NCBI GenBank assembly: GCA_030674185.1 | Contig: CM060312.1 | Location: 34,431,862 to 34,495,861 of the forward strand | Length of the DNA: 64,000 nt | DNA from: Monoplex corrugatus | Lineage: Eukaryota; Mollusca; Gastropoda; Littorinimorpha; Ranellidae | Direction: 5' to 3' | Shown here: positions 24,766 through 36,322 of the stretch, in pieces | Numbering within the stretch: position 1 is the first letter of the stretch | Layout: each line of letters starts with the position of its first letter | The notes under the pieces: model-generated | What the model was told of the DNA's origin: nothing | The model's database searches: none | Seen by the model: the letters and a program-made list of their open reading frames with translations, nothing else | Position numbers and translations under genes: made by a program

Positions 24766-24996
24766 CTTTCATTTAATGTCTATTCACTTAAGTGATTTTA
24801 GACAACAACAACAACAAAAATTCATGAGGAGTGAAGAGTATACTTGGAAATGGTTAATCTTCAGGAAAAAGAAATGAACCAGAAAACAACTGTGCCGAAG
24901 ACGAGAAGGAACAAAATCACAAGACGCTATCATAATTAACGATTGAAACAATAAAATTGGCTAACCATAACATTGAACATGTGAAATAACGGCGTG

Positions 24997-25930
24997 TTAA
25001 AGATAATTTGCTATAGGACTTTTTGACAGGCTAACAAAACATTCATATGTTAAGGATGGTGAGGCAAATATATCAGAAACTGTCTTAGATAGTGTAGGAA
25101 TATGTCTTTTCACCTGAACGCATGAAAGAATATGACTATGTGTTATCTTTTTTCCACACAGACATACTATATTCCTGGTGTATTTTGTTTTAAATGCATC
25201 AAGTTTCCACCTATACATAAGGGATTGTATACTTCTGCTGGCAGGAAACTGCTTAAGTATTTTGCTAATTTCAAAGTTCATATAACAGTTTTCATACTTT
25301 TTCTGTTTATCTTGAAACTGCTTCCATACATAGGAGTCCACTAAGGTATAACACTCATGCAATGAGAGGGAAAGTTGTACATTATTTGAATCTGGGGAGC
25401 TCTTTGCCCCCCGTTTGGCAGCCCTATCAACCATATCGTTATAATGAAAAGAACTATGAGATGGTATCCAGCAGAAAGTAATATCAATGCCTCTTAAGGA
25501 TAAACTATTAATCAAATGAGTAATTTCCAATATCATTTCAGATCTTGTTTGTAATTTTGATAATTCAAGAGCTTGAAGTACAGATTTTGAATCAACGCAA
25601 AAAAGTATCTTGGGAAGTGTCCTAGGAAAATGTATCATATAATTCAAAGCCATTAAGATTGCAAAGAGTTCAGCGGTAAAGACAGATTTATTAAGTCCTA
25701 TATAGAAGGATTTCTCAATTTTGAGAGCAGGTATTAAAAACGCTGAGCCTGCTTGTCTTTCAGTCATTGATCCATCAGTGTAAACTTTCAAGTGATCGAA
25801 ATAAAAATCTTCTATATGACATTTGACTTGACATGCCAGTAAGTTGATATTATCTTCTTTTTTTAAGTCAGTGTGACGTATGTCAAAACGTGCTCTTTGA
25901 AGTTCCCAACTGGGTACAGGTGAAAAGAAA
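24997..25930 (-). mobile_element. non-LTR retrotransposon 3' end with RNase H domain
   Basis: One continuous minus-strand frame of about 300 residues ends at 24997. It contains a type I RNase H with its catalytic residues in order: Y-T-D-G-S-M, T-A-E-L-F-A-I, C-V-D-S-K-S-V-L, and P-S-H followed by N-D-M-V-D-R-A-A-K. The tail carries a C-L-C-G...H-S-H-I-L-S-C zinc-binding-like motif. RNase H after the RT is found in I, LOA, R1-like and related LINE clades. The RT itself is absent: upstream of the domain the frame runs into a GT/CA tract at about 25930, so the copy is 5'-truncated or interrupted there. The intact frame suggests a fairly young copy. Confidence 0.85.
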
Positions 25931-25962
25931 GGTGTGTGTGTGTGTGTGTGTGTGTTGGTATG

Positions 25963-26011
<49 letters not shown>

Positions 26012-26044
26012 CGCACGCGCTTGTGTGTGCATGTCTATGTGTGC

Positions 26045-26117
<73 letters not shown>

Positions 26118-26175
26118 CATGCATATGTGCATACTTGTGTGTGTGCGTGTGTGCATGCACATGCGAGCGTGCGTG
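25931..26175. repeat. (GT)n microsatellite
   Basis: GT repeats with a GTACGCACGCGC interruption near 26008. Confidence 0.98.
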
Positions 26176-26274
26176 CCATAAGAACGTTTTTATCAAATGT
26201 TCTATCTGTTTTGTGCATTCTGTCGTGAAAACGACGTTCTTGAACACTGGACTACCTTCTTACAATTCTTTTAA

Positions 26275-27190
26275 TTTGTGCTAAATTTTAATTCCACCCG
26301 TCATGCTGAAGACTTCAGTACTCCTGGGCTAGTTGTTTTTTATCATGACTGCGCGTTGTCCTTAACCTTCGCTAAAATGTAATTGTATCCCTTCATGTTG
26401 AAGATTTCAGTACTCCTGGGCCAGCTTTCTATCATTACTGTGTGGTGTCCTTAAACTTCGCTAAAATGTAATTGTATCCCTTCATGTTGAAGATTTCAGT
26501 ACTCCTGGGCCAGCTTTCTATCATTACTGTGTGGTGTCCTTAACCTTTGCTAAAATTTAATTGTATCCCTTCATGTTGAAGATTTCAGTACTCCTGGGCC
26601 AGCTTTCTATCATTACTGTCTGGTGTCTTTAACCTTCGCTAAAATGTAATTGTATCCCTTCATGTTGAAGATTTCAGTACTCCTGGGCCAGCTTTCTATC
26701 ATTACTGTCTGGTGTCCTTAACCTTCGCTAAAATGTAATTGTATCCCTTCATGTTGAAGATTTCAGTACTCCTGGGCCAGCTTTCTACCATTACTGTGTG
26801 GTGTCCTTAACCTTCGCTAAAATGTAATTGTATCCCTTCATGTTGAAGATTTCAGTACTCCTGGGCCAGCTTTCTACCATTACTGTTTGGTATCCTTAAC
26901 CTTCGCTAAAATGTAATTGTATCCCTTCATGTTGAAGATTTCAGTACTCCTGGGCCAGCTTTCTATCATGACTGTGTGGTGTCCTTAACCTTCGCTAAAA
27001 TGTAATTGTATCCCTTCATGTTGAAGATTTCAGTACTCCTGGGTCAGCTTTCTATCATTACTGTGTGGTGTCCTTAACCTTCGCTAAAATTTAATTGTAT
27101 CCCTTCATGCTGAAGACATTAATACTCCTGGGCCAGTAACGTTTTGTTTTTGTTTTGTTTTGTTTTTTATCATGACTGTGCGGTGTCCTT
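26275..27190. repeat. 89-bp satellite-like tandem array
   Basis: About ten copies. Landmarks are TTAACCTTCGCTAAAATGTA, ATTGTATCCCTTCATGTTGA, AGATTTCAGTACTCCTGGGC and CAGCTTTCTATCATTACTGT. Inner copies are nearly identical; the first and the last are the most diverged. The last contains a (TTTTG)n insertion near 27140. Confidence 0.97.
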
Positions 27191-27459
27191 AACCTTCGTA
27201 ACTGAGATCCTTACGCAATCACGAAGCTTGAATATCTAAGATCTCTTGGCCCATTGGCAGACCTTCACTCACAAGGACATTCCACTTGTACCACACTTGC
27301 CAACTTAACAACATTGGCTTCAACCCTCACACTTGTATGTGTCCAGTCTCTGACGGACGTGTGCTAATGGGATTAAAGGGATGTCATTGCGAAGGTGAGG
27401 GCGACCGAAGGGAAGCAATCGTGAGAAAAAAAACTTGGGGAGTATCTGTGTAAACACAC

Positions 27460-27537
27460 CCACACACATACACAAGCACGCACGCACGGGCTCACCACCA
27501 CCCCACCACACACACACACACACACACACAAACAAAC

Positions 27538-27587
<50 letters not shown>

Positions 27588-27640
27588 CACACACACACCA
27601 CACACACACTCACATACACACACAAACACACACCTTCACT
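27460..27640. repeat. (CA)n microsatellite
   Basis: CA repeats with AAACAAAC and CCAC interruptions. Confidence 0.97.
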
Positions 27641-28010
27641 TCCCACCCCACCAAATCACACAAGTAATCAACAAAAACAAAACAAGAAGAAATAAAGTAT
27701 AGGACAAAATACAAAGAACTTATCTACTGGGGTAAGGAAATGAATATAATTATAACAAAAAAATAAATATAGCAACAAAAACAAAGGGCATTCTCATCTA
27801 CTTAATCTAAAATCTCAATGCTAACAAAATTAGAACATGCAACAAGGCAAAAAAACAAAATATTCTATCATATATAACATTATACATTTAGATACGCAAT
27901 ATATGAATCATACCGTATAAAAAAACAAGAGAAGAAGAATGCTGATGACAAACTGAATTTAGATAGGCATATTTCAATACTATAAAAGAAAGAAAGAAAA
28001 TGTCTACATA
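27641..28010. other. A-rich unassigned spacer
   Basis: Strongly A-rich sequence on the plus strand; nothing recognised. Confidence 0.5.
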
Positions 28011-28011
28011 A

Positions 28012-28672
28012 TGTGATTCGAATCGTATATTCTATAAGAGAAAGAACACTGGCCATAATGTTTCATTTTCAGTGACAAGTTGTATCTATAGAAAAGTAAC
28101 CTGCATAATGTTCATTTCATACGAATCTGTATATCAAGAGAAAGAACACTGGCCATAATGTTTCATTTTCATGTGACGAAGTCTGTATATTCTATAAGAG
28201 AAAGAACACTGGCCATAATGTTTCATTTTCATGTGACGAAGTCTGTATATTCTATAAGAGAAAGAACACTGGCCATAATGTTTTGTTTTCATGAGACGAA
28301 GTATGTATATGCTATAAGAGAAAGAACATTGGCCATAATGTTTTGTTTTCATGTGACGAAGTCTGTATATTCTATAAGAGAAAGAACACTGGCCATAATG
28401 TTTTGTTTTCATGAGACGAAGTCTGTATATGCTATAAGAGAAAGAACAATGGCCATAACGTTTTGTTTTCATGTGACGAAGTCTGTATATTTTATAAGAG
28501 AAAGAACACTGGCTATAATGTTTAGTTTTCATGTGACGAAGTTTGTGTATTCCATAAGAGAAAGAGCGCTGGTCATGTTTTCGTTTTCATATGACGAAGT
28601 TTGTATATGCTATAAGACAAAGAACGCTCGCCATCTTTTGTATTGTATATGACGAAGTTTGCATATTCTAAA
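28012..28672. repeat. 60-bp minisatellite
   Basis: About eleven copies with an almost perfect 60-base period. The unit contains TATTCTATAAGAGAAAGAAC, ACTGGCCATAATGTTTCATT and TTCATGTGACGAAGTCTG. The edge copies are diverged. As 60 is a multiple of three, both strands show 130-165-residue repeat frames that are not genes. Confidence 0.97.
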
Positions 28673-28721
28673 GTCAACAGAGGAGCGAAGGTAGCGAGAC
28701 GGTGCATAGAGATAGAGCAGT

Positions 28722-28753
28722 TAATCATTTGGCTGTACACACATCATGGCTCT
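28722..28753. repeat. left arm of an exact 32-bp inverted repeat
   Basis: It is the exact reverse complement of 29079-29110. The core is CATTTGGCTGTACACACATC. About 325 bp, including a LINE 3' terminus, separate the arms. Confidence 0.85.
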
Positions 28754-28805
28754 ATAATTTTCCATTGTTTTTATTCTTTCTCCCCATTTATAGCCGTGTG
28801 TGTGT

Positions 28806-28848
<43 letters not shown>

Positions 28849-28975
28849 GGTGCGTGTGTGTGCGTGCTTGCGTGCGTGTGTGTGCGTGCGTGTGTGTGTG
28901 TTTCAGCGCTTAGATTTGATTTTATCAAGATTTTGCGCTATATAAATATTGTAATTATTATTATTATTATTGTTA
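28750..28975 (+). mobile_element. LINE 3' terminus with (GT)n (family C)
   Basis: It matches the minus-strand copy at 20130-20375: CTCTATAATTTTCCATTG, a GT tract at 28796-28900, 'TTCAGCGCTTAGATTTGATT', 'TTGCGCTATATAAATATTG' and an (ATT)n tail. No coding part is present in this copy. Confidence 0.65.
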
Positions 28976-29554
28976 AGAGACATTCAGCGGCGACTGATCT
29001 TTCAAAGACCTAAAATATAAAAGAGAAAGTTTGCACTTGATTCTTTGCGCAACAGGAAGCCAGTGAAGTGAGTGGAGAAGAGCCATGATGTGTGTACAGC
29101 CAAATGATTAGAATACAAATCGTGTGGCTTTGTTTTGGATATTCTGGAAGCCAGACAGAAGATATGACCACTGGCCAGTAGTAACTTGCAGTAATCAACG
29201 TTCGATGCGACAAAGGAGAAGTGAGGGTTTTGACTGGCTGTTGAGAAAGATAGTGACGGAAGAACTGATTCTCCGAAGTTCAAGGTTTCAGATGCAGCAA
29301 ACAGAAATTGTTTGTTTTTGGAACGAGAAATTTCATCAAGTCTTATTTCCATGCCACTAGACGGTTCTTCAATGTTGCGAAGAACCTTAGACAAATGAAC
29401 GGTTGTTCCATTAGGAGAACAGAAATAGGCAGTGAGTGAAAGAAAAGAGCAGATGTTGGTGTGATAAGAATACTTTAGTTCTATCATCGTTACGTCTAAG
29501 TTTACTATTATTCATTCATCCAAACGAGTAATTCTAATCGAGCAAACTGTAACA
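28976..29554. other. unassigned sequence between two element ends
   Basis: It contains the right arm (29079-29110) of the 32-bp inverted repeat. A 161-residue minus-strand frame (29002-29487) has no recognised domain, and its S-N-H-L-A-V-H-T-S-W-L segment is simply the inverted repeat read back. Confidence 0.4.
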
Positions 29555-30085
29555 TACGAAAGTACAATGGAGAAAGCCCATATCTACAAGACTGAAAATT
29601 ATGTCAGTCTAGCCAGTAACTTGAGGACATCTGGCTTTCAAGCCAAAGTCCTCGCCATAGAGGTTGGAGCAAGGGGTTGATAGGCGCATCAGCCTATAAT
29701 CTCATGAAGCAGCTCTCGAATTCGGGGAGAGAGAGGACCAGAGCCCCTAAAGGCAATGGCAGAAGCAGCGGGAAAAAAGCTCCAGCTGGATCTAGACCAG
29801 GAGGAACAAAAGCGAACTTCATAAGGCCTAAAATTCCCCCATATGTTGCTGGTGACCGATAGCCATGTGGTTAAGACATCCGTCACAAGGGTGACCTTGC
29901 CTTGAGAAACCTGACCGCCTAGGGTGTGCAGGTTCGATTCCCGAGGGGCATCCAAAAGTCGTGACCCGAATGGGGCCCGGCCCCTTAAGTGTCAAGAGTT
30001 AAGGCCTCCTTGACGGGGGGTTCTCCTCTGACTTGAGGACCTTCTGCTGTCCGGCTCTTCCCACAGTTTCTTACTACTACTGGTC
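29555..30085 (+). mobile_element. diverged 3' end of the endonuclease-type LINE (family R)
   Basis: The broken plus-strand frame (M-E-K-A-H-I-Y-K-T-E-N-Y, then A-I-E-V-G-A, and Y-N-L-M-K-Q-L) parallels the C-terminus of the ORF at 44585-47833. The 3'UTR contains a tRNA-like module at about 29855-29952, with box A TAGCCATGTGG and box B GGTTCGATTCC. The family tail follows: GGCATCCA, 'GTCGTGACC', 'GGCCCGGCCCC' and 'GACCTTCTGCTGTC'. A frameshift after 'GGAGCAAGGGG' makes it defective. Confidence 0.8.
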
Positions 30086-30414
30086 ATCTGTGATTTCAGC
30101 TTTGAGATGCAAGATGGAGCAGACCTGAAGATACCGTCAACCTCAAATATATTGCCACATAACAGAGATGGTTGTCATCAGAAAAAATACTGTGGACAGG
30201 AAGATGAAATAATTTCATACAATGGTTGTGTTGTATATACCAAACATTCAGTATGAAGGAGAAAGAGAGAAAGAAGGAAAAAAGAAAGCAACAGAAAAGA
30301 GAGAACAATTAAATGCAAGCCAACGTGTGATAAAAAATAAACAGAAAGCCACTGCATAAACAAACAAGCAAACATAACACACAGCAACCACAACAAACTC
30401 ACACACACACTGGC

Positions 30415-30472
30415 GCGCGCGCGCACACACACACACACACCACACACCACACACTACACACACACACACCAA
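30415..30472. repeat. (CA)n microsatellite with a GCGCGC run
   Basis: Short CA tract preceded by GCGCGCGCGC. Confidence 0.95.
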
Positions 30473-30945
30473 TTGTTCAATTTTTCATAGCTCCTTTCAC
30501 CCCCAATGGGGCATGGAGGATAAAAGCAAATAAATGAAAATTCAATGGGATTAATATATAACATGAATCAGAAAGAACTTAGTTCAACAGAAAAAAAGTA
30601 CATTGGAAAATGTCTCATGATAGAATACTCAAAGGTTCGAAAGATAACTACGCAATTTTAGAATATATGATGAATTGTGCGATTCCAAATTATATATTTT
30701 CCTACCAGAAATGAAGTGACACAATGAAAATATTACTTTAACAAGCAAGATAGTTTTGTGGAATAAACTTCAGTCGCTCAGCACAGAATTTATAACGTTC
30801 GAAACTACCGTGAAACTCATTGCCTAAGGCACTGTCATCACAAAAATTACATACTCTGTTTTGTCTGTCTGCTTCTTTGCGTCTTTCTAATTCAATATCA
30901 AGCTTGTGACAGCTGCACTGAAATTTAATCAAAGGAAACAGCACA
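30473..30945. other. AT-rich unassigned spacer
   Basis: No feature supported. Confidence 0.5.
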
Positions 30946-30948
30946 ACC

Positions 30949-30991
<43 letters not shown>

Positions 30992-31734
30992 CACACACAC
31001 ACACACGCACACCATGCACACACACACACACACCACACACAAGCACACACACACACACACACACACAAGCACACACACACTTGTATACACACACACACAC
31101 ACACACACACAACAAGCACACACACACCACACAACACAAGCACAACACACACATACACACACACAACAACACACAACACACACACACACAAGCACACACA
31201 CACACACAAGCACACACACACATACACACACAAGCACACACAAAACACACACACATACAAGCATACACACACACACACACTCTCTTGTCTCTCTCTCTCT
31301 CTCACTCTCTCTCTCACTCACACACTCACTCACACACACACACACACACACACACTCATTCACACACACCACACACACACACACACATACATACACACGC
31401 ACACACACACACACACCCTCTCTTTCTCTCTCTTCTCTCTCTCTCACTCTCACTCTCTCTCATTCTCTCACTCACTCACACACACACACACACACACACA
31501 CACAACACACACACACAACACAAGCACATACACACAAATACACACACACACTCCCTCTCTCACTCACACACACACACACACACACACTACACGCACGCAC
31601 ATGCACGCACGCACACACACACGCACACACCACACACACACACACACAAACAGACACACACACACATACAACACATACACATACACATACACACACAACA
31701 CATACACACAACACACACACACACACACACACAC

Positions 31735-31816
<82 letters not shown>
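30946..31816. repeat. long (CA)n tract with TC and CACT blocks
   Basis: About 870 bp of CA repeat broken by TCTCTC blocks near 31280, 31418 and 31550 and by repeated CAAGCACACA phrases. The last 130 bp are nearly pure CA. Confidence 0.98.
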
Positions 31817-31817
<1 letters not shown>

Positions 31818-32399
31818 AACAGACGAGAATAGCTACAGCGCAGAGAATAATCAAGGAAAATTACCATGCAGAAAATTACAGGAAAGCGACAGAAACCACC
31901 GTAAGGAAAAAAAAAAAAAAAAACATGTGCGGAAAAAATACAAGAATCTAAAAAATCTGTGAAGAGAACAAATTGCATAGAGAAACCACTCCTGTGGAAA
32001 AGAAAAAAAGTTGTGGAAAAGGCAAAAACGATGCACCCCATGATCAGGTGATGGAGGGAAAAACTGAGAAGGAAGCAAATCAATACAGATGAAGAACTTA
32101 TAATGTCAAATACAAACAAACACAAACACGAACAAGGAGAAATCAGTGAGCGTAGAAGTAAAAGAGAAGTCACTGTCTGGACGGGAAGAAATCTGCCTGA
32201 TTGCCAAAATTATCCAATACAACAGAAAGGAAGAAAGGAATCTTTTATGTAATATCTCTTCACAGTCGTGATTTTAGGCGAAAAAACAAAACAGTAAAAG
32301 GGGGGGGGGGGGGGGCTCGAGAGGAAGAAAGGGAACAATGGAAGGGAAAAAGTAGAACAATTTAATTAGAAAATAATTTATAATAATTAAACAAAAATG
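31817..32399. other. A/G-rich unassigned spacer with homopolymers
   Basis: Purine-rich on the plus strand, with an A run near 31907 and a G run of about 18 near 32300. Confidence 0.5.
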
Positions 32400-33330
32400 G
32401 CAGTATCAACATACAATTAAATAGCAATTCATAACAATCTCCCAACAGGGGATCAGAGACTTAGCTGGGCCAATTTCAATAATGTCATTTGATTTTGTTG
32501 CAAAGCATATCCCTAATGTTAGTACACGAAAAATCGTAATTGCTATTTCTATACATCGTAAATAGAATGGGATATTTAAAAAAAACAGTTGGTAGACTGA
32601 TAATGCCTTTGTACAGATGCATATATTTTGTATATATTTTGTCTTCCAAGAGTTAAGCCTCAGTTTGTATATCATGGACGAAAGTTGTCTGGAACAATGA
32701 GGTATCAGGCTCTGAGTAGCTGAGAAATTAGCATAATGTGATCTTTCTAACACAGAGCTAATTTCATGAATTGATAGTCCTAGATTATTGCACGTTATGG
32801 TAGTTGCATTACTTGATGCACAGTCTTTAGCTAACCTGTCGGAAACTTCATTCCAATGAAGTCCACAATGTGACGGAATCCTGCAAAAATTATATCAACA
32901 ACGCTGGATGACATGCAATCGATTAAATTTAGATCTTAAAAATTATGTCATTTCAAACTTGATTTTCGTCTTGTTTCAAACTATGTAACATTGATTTAGA
33001 ATCAAAGCAAAATAATGTATTGCAGATATCGTATGAGACACTGCTAATATAGTTAAGAACCATCAATATCGGGTGTAATTCTGATGTAAAGATAGAGAAG
33101 CCTTTTCTTACATAAAATGATTTTTGTACCTTTAAGGCAGGGTGACAAATCCAGCTCTACTGTTAGTTGTATCGAATGCAGACCAGTCTGTGAAAAATTG
33201 TAAATGACTGAAGTAATAAGTCGTTAAATGAGATTTCATTTCTGATACTAGGGTATTTATTTCTTGTTTTAATGAATGTAGTAAAGTCAATGTCATATTT
33301 AGCTTTTCTCAGTTTCCTGGAAGGTGTGGC
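32400..33330 (-). pseudogene. decayed RNase H-type LINE 3' end
   Basis: Minus-strand fragments match the element at 24997-25930: S-S-M-I-Y-K-L-R-L-N-S-W-K-T-K-Y against its S-L-M-Y-R-W-K-L-D-A-F-K-T-K-Y. Broken frames upstream correspond to the RNase H core. Several stops and shifts mark an old copy. Confidence 0.65.
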
Positions 33331-33620
33331 TGGAATAACGGCATAACTTTTAAATGTTATTTACATTAATATCGTTTTCGCCCAGAAGATCATCCTCCAA
33401 TTTTTGTAGAATCATCGCACTCAGGGAAGTTACCTTTGCGCTCACCTTTTTCCCCCGTCTCATTTTCTACGCCACCTTGATGGCCACAGGAGCTGGCACA
33501 GTTTTTACGATGCGATGATGATGATTTCGCCGAGGATGATAATCATGATACTATGGAGTTCCATCTGGGATTGAGACTGCTGACAGGGCTGTACCCTAGT
33601 TACTATCATAACATATCCTG
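33331..33620. other. unassigned spacer
   Basis: Unique-looking; contains a short GATGATGAT run near 33516. Confidence 0.45.
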
Positions 33621-33624
33621 GCGC

Positions 33625-33892
33625 CAACCAGACCCGAGAGACATAGACATCCGCGGTGCTGGTCAGAAGATTTGAGTAACACCCTCAATGACGCATCTGA
33701 GAAATGGATGAGACTCGACTGTGTGGTCCCAGTCTTTCCAATAAGCCCACAGCACTCTCAACTCTGGATAGGAGCCGGTTAGAGCCGAAAAAAAAACCAC
33801 AATGATTTTTGAAGGGACTGATGGGGAATTGAACCCACAACCTTCCAGTCGGTAGTCCGTTGTGCTAACCACTACACCACGGCGACTGGTCT
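33625..33892 (-). mobile_element. tRNA-derived SINE, second family
   Basis: On the minus strand a tRNA-like head at about 33815-33890 reads GTGGTGTAGTGGTTAGCACA (box A) and GGGTTCAATTCCCC (box B with A for G). An A/T-rich body and 'GACTGGGACCACACAGTCG' follow. The acceptor stem does not pair, so this is a SINE head rather than a tRNA gene. Confidence 0.65.
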
Positions 33893-34099
33893 GCAAAATT
33901 TCTAATAGATTGAAGACTATGCAACTTTCGAGCTTTCTGAGGATAATCAGTTTCCGAATTATATACGAATTCATGTTTAACTGAATTTGTTTCTCCCATC
34001 CCTACATCTCCCCACTGGCTACCAATACACATGTTCTTCAAGGGAACCACAACACTCACTATCCTCTTTTTTTTCTTTCATTCATTTACAACAAATATT

Positions 34100-34235
34100 G
34101 TTCTAAGATGTTGCTGGACCACTGTGCCAGATCGGCGACCACAGCACCTTATACAGTAATCAGCTTACAGAAGACGTCTGTGACTTGTAACGTGGTATAC
34201 CTTATACTGTTACTGTCTGACTGACACTATGCCTA
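34100..34235. repeat. interspersed repeat family D, copy 1
   Basis: It shares 'ACAGAAGA(C/A)GTCT(G/A)', 'GACTTGTAA(A)CGTG', 'ACTGTTACTGTCTGACTG' and similar phrases with 36775-36850. Confidence 0.4.
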
Positions 34236-34239
34236 TGTG

Positions 34240-34402
34240 TGGGTCTGTTGTTGTTGTTGTTTTTGTTGTTGTTGTTGTTGTTGTTGTTTCTGTTGTTGTT
34301 TCTGTTGTTGTTGTTGTTGCTTCTGTTGTTGTTTCTGTTGATGTTGTTGTTGTTGCTTCTGTTGTTGTTTCTGTTGATGTGTTGTTTTGTTTGTTTTGTT
34401 TC

Positions 34403-34443
<41 letters not shown>

Positions 34444-35125
34444 CTGTTGTTGTTGTTGTTGTTTCTGTTTCTGTTGATGTTGTTGTTGTTATCTCTGTTG
34501 TTGTTGTTGTTGTTTCTGTTTCTGTTGTTGTTGTTGTTGTTGTTTCTGTTTCTGTTGATGTTTTTGTTGTTATTTCTGTTTGTTGTTGTTGTTTCTGTTG
34601 TTGTTGATGTTATTTCTGTTGTTGTTGTTGTTTCTGTTTGTTGTTGTTGTTTGTTGTTATTTCTGTTGTTGTGTTGTTGTTTCTGTTGTTGTTCATGTTG
34701 TTATTTTAATTTCTGTTGTTGTTGTTGTTATTTCTGTTGTTGTTCATGTTGTTATTTCTGTTGTTGTTGTTTCTGTTGTTGTCGTTGTTGTTATTCTGTG
34801 TTGTGTTGTTTTGTTTTGTTGTTTCTGTTGTTGTTGATGTTGTTATTTCAGTTTCTGTTGTTGTTGTTGTTGTTTCTATTCTTTTGTTGTTGTTGTCGTT
34901 GTTTCTGTTTCTGTTCTTGTTGTTGTTGTTGTTTCTGTTGTTGTTGTCGTTATTGTTGTTGTTGTTTTTTCTGTTTCTGTTGTTGTTGTTGTTGTTTCTA
35001 TTTCTTTTTGGTTGTTGCTGTATTTGTTGCTTGTTGTTGTTGTTGTCTTTGTGTGTTGTTGTTGTTCTGCTGCTGCTGCTGCTGCTGCTGCTGATAATGA
35101 TGATGATGAAGATGATGATGATGAT
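34240..35125. repeat. (GTT)n trinucleotide array
   Basis: Nearly 850 bp of GTTGTT broken by TTTCTG, GATGTT and TTATTT variants. It ends with (CTG)8-like and (ATG)n blocks at 35067-35124. The Cys/Val/Leu frames are artefacts. Confidence 0.97.
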
Positions 35126-35438
35126 AAACCCCGTCCGATTTTGAGAAGATTATTTATACAAAGCCTGTGAGCCTTTCGGCTTTCAAGATTAGTGGGGAAT
35201 GGGTTTTTTTCAAAATCTATGGGTCCTTTTCTTATGAATATTATCAAGCTTGTGACAACAACAGCAACAACAACAACAACAAAACGATCTCGTAAAGTCT
35301 GTCAACTTGTCAATATTCAAGCATATAAGCCTCGCTGAATTTCTATATGATTTATCCAGACATAAACGTTTGTTAATCATAGAGCATATGCCGTTTCTGC
35401 ACCGTTTTTTCCTTTCAAGATTTGTGAGCTGTTTGAAA
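35126..35438. other. unassigned spacer
   Basis: It includes a short (CAA)n patch at 35259-35284. No gene recognised. Confidence 0.5.
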
Positions 35439-35439
35439 T

Positions 35440-35812
<373 letters not shown>

Positions 35813-36119
35813 TGTAAGATCTTGTCAACAAAATGAAAAATACAGTTTGTGAGAAGTAGCTTGCTCCTCCGCCTCCCTCTCTCTCACGTATCCCTGCCTC
35901 TGTTTCTAACAGATACTGCTTCTTCCACCCCTCCTCTCCACACGTATTTACATTTATTCGATAGCATTCTTTACATGTAGTATTCTGTGTGTGTAACGTG
36001 GCTCGTAGCCAAGAGGTTGCCGGTCTACTGTGTCCACAGCGCCTCATATACTGGGCACTCTGTGTAACAAACCGTCTGGCTGGCTCTATGGCCAGATGAT
36101 GTGGAAGTCTTCATTTGTT
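35813..36119. other. unassigned spacer
   Basis: Nothing supported. Confidence 0.5.
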
Positions 36120-36215
36120 GATAATAATAATAATGATAATAATAATAATAATAACAATATAATAATAACAATAATGATGAGGAGGAGGATCATGATCATG
36201 ATGATGATGATCATC

Positions 36216-36291
<76 letters not shown>

Positions 36292-36322
36292 CGATGATGA
36301 TGGTGATGATGATGATGATAGT
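36120..36322. repeat. (ATA)n and (ATG)n trinucleotide arrays
   Basis: ATA-rich repeats to 36175, then an uninterrupted GAT array of about 120 bp. Confidence 0.98.

Noticed and set aside
28158..28652. 164-residue repeat protein
   Set aside because: Translation of the 60-bp minisatellite; the minus strand gives a comparable frame.
30906..31962. Long Thr/His and Cys/Val frames
   Set aside because: Artefacts of CA/GT dinucleotide repeats, as in all similar tracts in the window.
33815..33890. Functional tRNA gene on the minus strand
   Set aside because: Acceptor ends do not pair and a SINE body follows.
34239..35144. Leu/Val/Cys-rich membrane-like frames
   Set aside because: Generated by the GTT trinucleotide array.
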